A stretch of 12,363 nt of DNA. It comes from Opitutaceae bacterium. GTDB lineage: Bacteria > Verrucomicrobiota > Verrucomicrobiia > Opitutales > Opitutaceae. The notes beneath the pieces are model-generated. The model saw only the letters and a program-made list of their open reading frames with translations, had not been told where the DNA came from and did not search any database. This document shows positions 6,639 to 12,363 of this stretch, piece after piece. The position numbers and the translations under genes were made by a program. The stretch is from contig SXZN01000239.1 of assembly GCA_005787865.1 (NCBI GenBank), positions 1 through 12,363 of the forward strand, in the 5' to 3' direction. How positions within the stretch are numbered: position 1 is the stretch's first letter; each line of letters opens with the position of its first letter.

Positions 6639-7994
6639 ATGAGCGTCACGCCTGATCGGAAACAATCGTTAGGTCTCAGCGTCGATGCTGAGATCTCGGC
6701 CTTTTCTGATTACGCGGCCGTCACCGCTTATCTCTATGCCCAAAAGGCGCGGGGGCCGAAATTTGGCGTAGAGCGGATGCGTCGGTTGGCCGCGGCGTTG
6801 GGGCATCCCGAACGAAGCTACCCGGTGATTCATGTGGCCGGCACGAACGGTAAGGGCTCGGTCTCGGCCATGCTCGACGCTATTTTTCAGGCCGCCGGTT
6901 GGCGGACGGGACTTTTTACTTCGCCTCATCTGGTGCAACTGGGGGAGCGCGTGCAAGTCAACCGGCAGATACTCACGGCGGAGGAGATGATCGCTTATAC
7001 GAATGAAGTCCGCGCGACTTGTGCTGCCGCTGGCGTCGCGGTGGGCGCGGAGGATTATCCCACTTTTTTTGAGTTCATGACCGCGATGGCATTTTTGCAA
7101 TTTAAGCGTCAGGGGGTGGATCTGGCCACGATCGAGGTGGGGATGGGCGGACGGTTGGACGCGACCAATGTTGTCGAGCCGCTCGTCACGGTTATCACGT
7201 CCATTGGACTCGATCACTGCGTTGAACTCGGCGCTACTTTTGAGGAGATTGCACGGGAGAAAGCGGGGATCATCAAGCCGGGTCGGCCCATCGTGTTGGG
7301 GCGAGTACCGCTCGTGGCAGAGCAGGTTATTCGGGCGATCGCCGCTGAGCGGGGGGCGGTGGTACATTCCGTGCGCGAAATTTTCGGGGAGGATTTGGAT
7401 CGGTATCCCCAGACTAATTTGGCCGGTGATTATCAGCGCTGGAATGCGGCTACGGCGGCGTTGGTAGCGCAGGTCATGCCAGCAGCGTGGCGACTGACGG
7501 CGCCGGTAATCGCGCAAGGGTTAACCCAGGTTGATTGGCCCGGGCGCTGGGAGTCGATCAGGCTGGAGGACCGTTTGCTCATTTTGGATGCCTCGCATAA
7601 TCCGGAGGGGGTCGCGGTGTTGGCGGAAAATTTGCAGCAACTCATCGCCACCACGGGCCGCCGGCCGCTGATTGTCGCGGGAGCCTTGGGCGAGTTTCGC
7701 GCGCGAGCCATGCTGAAGGTGCTGCTGCGGTACGCGCAGGAAATTTATCTGGTTACGCCGCGCCAAGAACGGGCTTGTCCGGGGGAGGTCATGCGGGCTT
7801 TCGTCCCGGCGGCGGAGCGGCATCGCGTGCACGTGACCTCGCTCGAGCAAATTTTCCCTCAACCCGGCACTTGTGTCATCGGCCAGTCCACTGATGCAGT
7901 GGTCGTGACCGGATCAATTTATGTGCTCGGTGAGGTCATGGAGCGGCTCGCGCTTAAGCGGACCCTGCCGGTGTTGGGAGATAATCGTGGTTAG
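6639..7994 (+). CDS. folC: Folylpolyglutamate synthase / dihydrofolate synthase
   Basis: A Mur-ligase-type ATP enzyme that adds glutamate to folates and, in many bacteria, also makes dihydrofolate from dihydropteroate. From the ATG at 6639 it has 451 residues. Visible are the P-loop AGTNGKGS (residues 67-74), FTSPHLVQLGERVQVN, the catalytic block EVGMGGRLDATNVV, TSIGLDHCVELG, EKAGIIKPGRP and the C-terminal ILDASHNPEG. An upstream TTG at 6618 would add seven residues without family support; the ATG has a pyrimidine-rich leader like other starts here. It follows accD by 45 bases, and accD-folC adjacency is common in bacteria. Whether it has both activities cannot be judged from sequence. It ends the tight housekeeping run with TAG. 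Confidence 0.94.
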   Translation: MSVTPDRKQSLGLSVDAEISAFSDYAAVTAYLYAQKARGPKFGVERMRRLAAALGHPERSYPVIHVAGTNGKGSVSAMLDAIFQAAGWRTGLFTSPHLVQLGERVQVNRQILTAEEMIAYTNEVRATCAAAGVAVGAEDYPTFFEFMTAMAFLQFKRQGVDLATIEVGMGGRLDATNVVEPLVTVITSIGLDHCVELGATFEEIAREKAGIIKPGRPIVLGRVPLVAEQVIRAIAAERGAVVHSVREIFGEDLDRYPQTNLAGDYQRWNAATAALVAQVMPAAWRLTAPVIAQGLTQVDWPGRWESIRLEDRLLILDASHNPEGVAVLAENLQQLIATTGRRPLIVAGALGEFRARAMLKVLLRYAQEIYLVTPRQERACPGEVMRAFVPAAERHRVHVTSLEQIFPQPGTCVIGQSTDAVVVTGSIYVLGEVMERLALKRTLPVLGDNRG

Positions 7995-8043
7995 CTTCCC
8001 GCTTGTTTCTCGGGTGATCTGCTGCAAATCTCTCATTTCTCTG

Positions 8044-9045
8044 ATGAAACCCCGACCATCATTTGCCGCTGCATTTAAAGGCAAGCGGGTGCTGATTACC
8101 GGGGGGCTCGGCTTTATCGGTTCGAATCTTGCGCGCCGGCTGGTGGGGTTGGGCGCGAAAGTCACCATTCTCGATAGTTTAATTCCAGAGTACGGCGGTA
8201 ATCGGCGCAATGTGCACGGGATTGAAGGAAAGCTGTCGATTCATTTGGCGGACGTGCGTGATCGGCATAGTTTGCCAGAATTTCTACGCGGGCAGCATTT
8301 TCTGTTCAATCTCGCGGGGCAAACGAGTCACATGGACTCCATGACTGATCCGGAGACGGATTTAGATATAAATTGCCGCGCGCAGCTTACCTTGTTGGAA
8401 GCGTGTCGGCAGCATAATCCCAAGCTGCGCGTGGTATTTGCGAGCACGCGGCAGATTTACGGTCGGCCTGATTATTTACCGGTGGATGAGCAGCATCCGC
8501 TGCGGCCGGTGGATGTGAACGGAATTAACAAATTGGCGGGCGAGCAGTACCATTTGCTCTACAGTCAGGTCCACGGGGTACCGAGCACGGTCTTGCGGTT
8601 GACGAATACGATTGGTCCGCGCATGAGGGTGAAAGATGCGCGGCAGACTTTTGTTGGCGTTTGGCTTAAGCAAATTCTCGAGGGGCAGCCCATTGCGGTT
8701 TGGGGTGGGGAGCAACTGCGCGACTTTACTTTTGTGGACGATGCCGTGGAGGCATTCCTGCTGGCGGCGACGCATCCCGACGCCATTGGCGGAGTTTTTA
8801 ATTTGGGGGGCCTCGGGCAGATTAGTTTGCGAGAGCTCGCGGCGACCTTGGTGGCCGTGGCGGGTACGGGCAGTTTTCAAGTACGGGCTTTTCCGGCTGC
8901 CCGTAAAAAAATTGATATCGGCGATTATTATTCTGATGGCCGCTTGATCGCCGCCACACTCGGGTGGCAACCGCGGACGACCATTAAGCAAGCGCTCACC
9001 AAGACTCTCGCCTATTATCGCCGAGAGTTGGCCCATTACCTTTGA
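8044..9045 (+). CDS. NAD-dependent nucleotide-sugar epimerase/dehydratase (extended SDR), atypical active site
   Basis: Extended SDR proteins use NAD to epimerise or dehydrate nucleotide-linked sugars. From the ATG at 8044 the protein has 333 residues. The N-terminal Rossmann motif is VLITGGLGFIGSN (G20xxG23xxG26). Further marks are FNLAGQTSH, the serine-containing strand FASTRQIYG (S134/T135) and LRDFTFVDDAVEAFLLAA. The usual catalytic YxxxK is NGINK: Asn159 replaces Tyr while Lys163 stays (VDVNGINKLAGEQYH). I recall similar VNGINK proteins, so this is probably a subfamily trait. The frame extends upstream into folC, but those residues look spurious, and the ATG leaves 49 bases after folC. 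No Shine-Dalgarno; the leader is pyrimidine-rich. With the aminotransferase next door it probably makes an activated amino or deoxy sugar. The exact substrate is unknown. Confidence 0.88.
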   Translation: MKPRPSFAAAFKGKRVLITGGLGFIGSNLARRLVGLGAKVTILDSLIPEYGGNRRNVHGIEGKLSIHLADVRDRHSLPEFLRGQHFLFNLAGQTSHMDSMTDPETDLDINCRAQLTLLEACRQHNPKLRVVFASTRQIYGRPDYLPVDEQHPLRPVDVNGINKLAGEQYHLLYSQVHGVPSTVLRLTNTIGPRMRVKDARQTFVGVWLKQILEGQPIAVWGGEQLRDFTFVDDAVEAFLLAATHPDAIGGVFNLGGLGQISLRELAATLVAVAGTGSFQVRAFPAARKKIDIGDYYSDGRLIAATLGWQPRTTIKQALTKTLAYYRRELAHYL

Positions 9046-9078
9046 GCTACCCGCGTAATCTTGCGCGCATGGTGAAAT

Positions 9079-9084
9079 TATAAT
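9079..9084 (+). promoter_or_regulatory. Perfect TATAAT -10 element before the aminotransferase gene
   Basis: TATAAT occurs 16 bases before the ATG at 9101, in the 55-base gap after the epimerase gene. The expected start of transcription is near 9091, leaving a leader of only about 10 bases. A clear -35 is missing: the hexamer at 17-base spacing (TAATCT) is poor and no TGn extension is present. It is plausible as an internal promoter allowing separate expression of the aminotransferase. Confidence 0.4.
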
Positions 9085-9100
9085 CCTGTCTCCTCGCCTT

Positions 9101-10228
9101 ATGTCTTCTGCTTCCAGTTCGAAAATTTTGCCGGCTGATCCGAAAGCGACTTATCTCGCAGCGCAGGCGGCCATTGATGCCGCGATGCAGCGGGTCATGA
9201 CTAGTGGGGTTTATATTATGGGACCTGAGTTGGTCGCCTTCGAAAAGGAATTTGCGGATTGGCTTGGGGTCAAAGAGGTGGTGGGCGTGGCCAATGGTAC
9301 CGATGCCCTTGAGTTGGCGTTGCGGGCGATTGGGATTGGGCCCGGCGACAAAGTCTTGACGGTGGCCAACACGGTTACCGCTACGGTTTCGGCCATCGGC
9401 GCGACGGGCGCGACGGCGGAGTTCGTCGATATTGATCCGGCGACGATGCTGATCGATCTCGGAGCGGTCGAGACGCTGCTCGAGACGCTCCGTGATCCGA
9501 CGATTAAGGCCATTATCCCGGTGCATCTTTACGGTCAGGCGGTGGATATGCCGCGGGTGATGGCGATCGCGGAGCGTTATCATTTGCAGGTAATTGAGGA
9601 CTGCGCGCAGGCGCATGGTTCGCTCGTGGGTGGGAAAAAAGCGGGCGCGCGGGGGCATCTCGCGGCCTTTAGTTTTTATCCGACTAAAAATTTAGGCGCT
9701 TTGGGCGACGCCGGTGCGGTCGCGGGGCGCGATCCGCTGCTTCTAGCCCAAGTGCGGTTGTTGCGACAATATGGTTGGCGCAAGCGTTACGTGAGTGATT
9801 TGCCGGGGCGCAATAGTCGTCTTGATGAACTGCAAGCAGCCATTCTCCGCGTGCGCCTAACCCGGCTCGACACGGAGAATGCGCATCGCGCGGAATTAGC
9901 GCGCCACTATCTGACGGCCTTAGCGAATCTGCCGCTGCAGTTGCCTCTAGTGGCCACGGGGCGCACTCATACGTGGCATCAATTTGTCGTGCGCACGCCG
10001 CGGCGGGAGGAACTCAAGGCGCAGCTCGAGAGCAAAAATATTTTCTGCGGAATTTTGTATCCGGTGCCGGTGCATCGCCAACCGGCTTATCACAATGCGG
10101 CGTTGCATTTACCGCAGACGGAGCAGGCGTGTGCGGAGGTGCTCTCGTTGCCGTTGCATCCCGGGCTGACGATGGCCGACGTACTGCGAGTAAGTGACGC
10201 GGTCCGCGAATTTTTTACCGCGCGCTGA
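9101..10228 (+). CDS. DegT/DnrJ/EryC1/StrS-family PLP-dependent sugar aminotransferase
   Basis: These enzymes transfer an amino group to a keto sugar carried on a nucleotide, making amino sugars for surface polysaccharides or glycosylated products. The 375 residues include the N-terminal GPELVAFEKEFADWLGV, the substrate/PLP region VANGTDALELALRAIGIGPGD, PVHLYGQAVDM, EDCAQAHGS (PLP-contacting Asp) and the Schiff-base lysine K196 in SFYPTKNLGALGDAG. GRNSRLDELQAAILRVRL and the C-terminal HTWHQFVVR also fit the family. The resemblance is closest, by eye, to the 3-aminotransferases of dTDP-keto sugars (FdtB/QdtB type), but substrate choice is not certain. ATG at 9101 has no Shine-Dalgarno, a pyrimidine-rich leader and a TATAAT box close upstream. 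It converges on purA with only 10 bases between stops. Confidence 0.92.
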   Translation: MSSASSSKILPADPKATYLAAQAAIDAAMQRVMTSGVYIMGPELVAFEKEFADWLGVKEVVGVANGTDALELALRAIGIGPGDKVLTVANTVTATVSAIGATGATAEFVDIDPATMLIDLGAVETLLETLRDPTIKAIIPVHLYGQAVDMPRVMAIAERYHLQVIEDCAQAHGSLVGGKKAGARGHLAAFSFYPTKNLGALGDAGAVAGRDPLLLAQVRLLRQYGWRKRYVSDLPGRNSRLDELQAAILRVRLTRLDTENAHRAELARHYLTALANLPLQLPLVATGRTHTWHQFVVRTPRREELKAQLESKNIFCGILYPVPVHRQPAYHNAALHLPQTEQACAEVLSLPLHPGLTMADVLRVSDAVREFFTAR

Positions 10229-10238
10229 CGTTCGGCGG

Positions 10239-11762
10239 TTAGGCCAACTTAATTAACTCAGCCGTCGGTGGGACGTCCTTGATAATCTGGCTCGGTTGGG
10301 GGCCAACGCCAAGATAGCGCAAATTTGGTAGCACGGCGGGTAATTGATCGCCGTAAGCTACCTGCACCAAGCTGCGCACCATCGCCGCGGTGTAGAGCTG
10401 CGCGTTCCGCGGTAAATCGGCAAAGCGGCGAATATTGGAGATGTCTTCACTCCAGCCGGCGTGCTGGGTGTAGATCGGCTTGAGTGTTTTGCGAACGGCC
10501 TCATTGCGGGGGACGTGTTGGTAGCGTTTACCCGCCGCATCTTGGTAGGCCGTGCAGATGAGTAATTTTTCGCCGCCACTCAGAGCGTCGATTTTGTTGA
10601 TCATCAAATCTTGATAACCGCCGTAGCGCAGGACGTCGCCTTTCTCCACGGCATCGTACCAACCCACCATGCGTTGGCGGCCGGTGCTGGTCCCAAATTC
10701 TAATTGCTTTAGTTTGATGGTAAGGGGGGCCGCATCGTCCATCTGGGTGAGAAACGTGTGGGTGCCGACTTTAGTATCGTACGCCTTAGCCACGCCAAAG
10801 GTGTGGATGCGTTGGACTGGAATGCCGGCGCTCTCAAAAAATTCGGGCGTGTAGGTATGGGAAGCCGTGACGTTGGGCGAGAAGCCGTGACGTTTATCGA
10901 GCCAGTAGGCTTGGCCGAATTCGCCGATGACGGTGTGGCCCGCGGCGAGTTCGCGCAGCACGAGTTCGCGCACTTCACCGATATTTTTGGCGAGGGCGGT
11001 GCCGGCTTGCCAGTAAACTTCGGTCAGCCGTGGTAGGTTGAGGCTGAAAGGTTCGGTGCCGCGAAATTGGGTGAAATCAAATTCTGCTTTAGGGAAGACG
11101 CCGGCCTCGATGGCCTCGGCATTGGCTCGCAGTTCGGCCGCGGTGAGTTGATCGAAGAAGCTGGCAAAGGTTTCCGGGGAGACTCGGCAGACATGTTGGA
11201 TGGTGCGGAGGGCGCGATCGGCCCGCTGGGCGAGTTTTCGCGCAAAGAAATTTGGGCCGGCGAGAAAGTCGGAGTAAGTGATTTGGGCTTGGCCCACCTC
11301 GTCAAGGTAGGCGGGGGTGATCCCTCGGCCGGTGGAGCCGCGAGGTTCTTCGGCTAGAATTTGGGTGCGATAATTTTCCCAAGCAAGATCGAGCAGGCGG
11401 TGGGTAAGATCGGAGACCATCGCGCGTTCGTCGATGACGAGGCGGGAGAAAATGGCGTGACCTTTTTGTTCAAGCGGGCGGGCTTCCCAGGTAAATTTGC
11501 GGGGATCGGCGACGACGCCACTGCCAATGCAGAGGTGCGCAGCATCACGCACGACGACGCCAGCCGGCAGGAGGTTCAATTTAACGCCGCCGGCAGTGTG
11601 CCCCGAGTTGGCGCCGCCATTGACCTTCAGGACGACCGACACGGCGGCGGGGGTACCGCGTAATTCATTGGCGACCTCAGGAATGAGGCGGCCTTTGCCC
11701 TCGTCGCCGAGAGAGATACCCACATCGGCGATAAGCTGGCTGGAAAAAGGGAGCAGGGACAT
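10239..11762 (-). CDS. purA: Adenylosuccinate synthetase-family protein, long divergent form
   Basis: PurA joins IMP and aspartate with GTP to make adenylosuccinate on the way to AMP. This 507-residue protein is about 75 longer than the usual 430 and clearly diverged. Key blocks remain: GDEGKGR (19-25, catalytic D20), NGGANSGHT (48-56, catalytic H55), STGRGITPAYLDE (143-155), EFGQAYWLDKRHGFSPNVTAS (281-301), KAYDTKVG (326-333), FGTSTGRQRMVGWYD (356-370), INKIDALSG (388-396) and HAGWSED (434-440). Changes from the standard include QWGDEGKGK to SLGDEGKGR, GGHNAGHT to GGANSGHT, an insertion of about 40 residues between TGRGI and the GQ motif, and no recognisable GSGLGP loop. The aspartate-type residues argue for ordinary PurA activity rather than a phage PurZ. 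ATG at 11760-11762 lacks a Shine-Dalgarno. The upstream minus-strand gene ends 136 bases away. Whether this is the only PurA in the genome is unknown. Confidence 0.85.
   Translation of the reverse strand: MSLLPFSSQLIADVGISLGDEGKGRLIPEVANELRGTPAAVSVVLKVNGGANSGHTAGGVKLNLLPAGVVVRDAAHLCIGSGVVADPRKFTWEARPLEQKGHAIFSRLVIDERAMVSDLTHRLLDLAWENYRTQILAEEPRGSTGRGITPAYLDEVGQAQITYSDFLAGPNFFARKLAQRADRALRTIQHVCRVSPETFASFFDQLTAAELRANAEAIEAGVFPKAEFDFTQFRGTEPFSLNLPRLTEVYWQAGTALAKNIGEVRELVLRELAAGHTVIGEFGQAYWLDKRHGFSPNVTASHTYTPEFFESAGIPVQRIHTFGVAKAYDTKVGTHTFLTQMDDAAPLTIKLKQLEFGTSTGRQRMVGWYDAVEKGDVLRYGGYQDLMINKIDALSGGEKLLICTAYQDAAGKRYQHVPRNEAVRKTLKPIYTQHAGWSEDISNIRRFADLPRNAQLYTAAMVRSLVQVAYGDQLPAVLPNLRYLGVGPQPSQIIKDVPPTAELIKLA
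10861..10894. repeat. 14-bp direct repeat inside purA
   Basis: GAAGCCGTGACGTT occurs at 10861-10874 and again at 10881-10894, a 20-base period. On the coding strand the copies are read in different frames, one giving part of KRHGF and the other part of NVTAS. Both belong to a conserved PurA segment, so coincidence under coding constraint is likely. Confidence 0.7.
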
Positions 11763-11898
11763 AGGTGGAAGCTAAGAGTTTGAGCAGGAAGAAAGGAGAA
11801 ACCGGCGGCAATGGAAAACTAAGTCACAAATCGAGCAGGCCGCCGCTCATTCCAAACGCTTGGCTTCAGCAGACCCAGCGACCGAGCAATTTTTCCAG
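11763..11898. other. Intergenic region upstream of purA
   Basis: These 136 bases separate the minus-strand isomerase-like gene (stop at 11899) from the purA start. I see no convincing hairpin-plus-T-tract terminator, no good -35/-10 pair on the minus strand and no coding frame with family resemblance. The purA promoter, if separate, should lie here. The last bases before the ATG are pyrimidine-rich on the minus strand. Confidence 0.4.
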
Positions 11899-12363
11899 CT
11901 ACGCGCTAGCGAAGAGCGATTGCAGATTATGCAGACACGTCCGGCTGGCCGTTTCTCCGCCGTGGGAGAAGGCATGGCCGGCGGGGAGGTGAAGGAGAGC
12001 GTCATCGATTTTCTCCAGCCGCCAATGCGTCTCCAGCGAAAGATAGCCCGCATAACCGATGGTCCGCAGCGCTTCGAGATGAGCGCGCCAGTCTACTTGG
12101 CCAAGCCCCACGGGGGTGCCGGCCGCGATGAGTTCCGTCGGCTTGGGCGCAGTTAGCCGGCGCGCATCTTTGACATGGAGATGGAGCAAACGTGATGCGA
12201 GTAGGTGCAAATCCGCTGGGGAGGGGGCTGCGGCGCCGGGCACATAGAGCACATTGCACGGATCCCAGATGGCGCCCATGCGTTCGGCGGGCAGCGGCGC
12301 TAGGATGGCCGCGGTTTCGGCGGCGGTAGCGGCTAGGCAGGAGTGTTCGTTTTCTACGCCCAG
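11899..12363 (-). CDS. Sugar phosphate isomerase/epimerase-like TIM-barrel protein (AP endonuclease family 2 fold), C-terminal part
   Basis: The frame is open from the right edge down to TAG at 11899-11901, giving 154 residues; the start lies beyond the window. An internal ATG at 12279 is not the true start, because the residues before it continue the fold: GVENEHS stands at the window edge. The fragment shows the four metal-ligand positions typical of xylose-isomerase-like barrels: Glu in GVENE, Asp in WDPCN, His in HLHVKD and Glu in LSLETHW. GLGQVDW between them is also family-like. Such enzymes isomerise, epimerise or dehydrate sugars and cyclitols, and the exact reaction cannot be predicted. 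The C-terminal tail (about 30 residues after LETHW, rich in His, Leu and Ala) has no special marks. It precedes purA on the same strand, 136 bases away, with no obvious functional link. Confidence 0.87.
   Translation of the reverse strand: MGVENEHSCLAATAAETAAILAPLPAERMGAIWDPCNVLYVPGAAAPSPADLHLLASRLLHLHVKDARRLTAPKPTELIAAGTPVGLGQVDWRAHLEALRTIGYAGYLSLETHWRLEKIDDALLHLPAGHAFSHGGETASRTCLHNLQSLFASA

Noticed and set aside
6669..7517. A 282-codon open frame on the minus strand, inside folC
   Set aside because: It lies wholly opposite a well-supported FolC and its product is Arg/Pro/His-rich with no recognisable motif. It looks like a GC-driven shadow.
8476..9036. A 186-codon minus-strand frame opposite the epimerase
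   Set aside because: No motif; fully within a recognised gene on the other strand.
9047..9658. A 203-codon minus-strand frame opposite the aminotransferase
   Set aside because: Its Arg-rich composition has no family resemblance, and the plus-strand gene has a full set of conserved motifs.
10239..11762. PurZ-like enzyme for 2-aminoadenine DNA
   Set aside because: The catalytic Asp (GDEGKG) and His (GHT) of PurA are kept, and no phage genes are nearby.
1..12363. CRISPR arrays, tRNA or rRNA genes, insertion sequences, prophage or defence genes
   Set aside because: No regularly spaced repeats, cloverleaf-like segments, transposase or integrase motifs were seen on either strand.

Overview
The window carries bacterial chromosomal genes from a moderately GC-rich genome. 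I see no phage, transposon, CRISPR array, tRNA or rRNA. The proteins suggest a member of Verrucomicrobiota, perhaps an Opitutaceae relative. This rests on the style of the AccD and PurA proteins, the tiny MGQQFN-type basic protein, and starts that mostly lack Shine-Dalgarno sequences. It is an impression from sequence reading, not from a search.

Layout. Positions 2-454 (+) hold the C-terminal part of the murein-peptide ligase Mpl, interrupted by an in-frame TAG. A minus-strand block follows: rimO (472-1887), an intrinsic terminator (1971-1999), a 35-residue very basic protein (2028-2135) and a single-domain rhodanese (2203-2523). A divergent 89-base gap leads into a compact plus-strand run (2613-7994): mannose-1-phosphate guanylyltransferase, ruvX, truA, comF, accD and folC, with gaps of 3 to 56 bases. 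After it, still on the plus strand, come a nucleotide-sugar epimerase/dehydratase (8044-9045) and a DegT-family aminotransferase (9101-10228), the latter with a perfect TATAAT box just upstream. On the minus strand, a divergent purA (10239-11762) converges on them. It follows a sugar-phosphate isomerase/epimerase-like gene that runs off the right edge.

How the genes fit together. The plus-strand run is mostly housekeeping: DNA and tRNA maintenance, fatty-acid initiation and folate. Its truA-accD-folC order recalls the truA-dedA-accD-folC order of E. coli. Sugar-nucleotide genes flank it (GDP-mannose synthesis at the head, epimerase plus aminotransferase at the tail), which suggests a contribution to surface glycans. 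The minus-strand block has a translation/sulfur flavour: RimO modifies ribosomal protein S12, the rhodanese handles sulfur, and the tiny basic protein looks like an RNA or ribosome binder.

Most notable points: (1) an amber codon exactly at the conserved DFGHHPT motif of Mpl; (2) AccD has lost three of the four zinc-ribbon cysteines; (3) the 35-aa basic protein has its own candidate promoter and a clear terminator; (4) PurA is long and divergent but keeps its catalytic residues; (5) most genes lack Shine-Dalgarno sequences and several have pyrimidine-rich leaders. No stretch over 300 bases lacks a gene.
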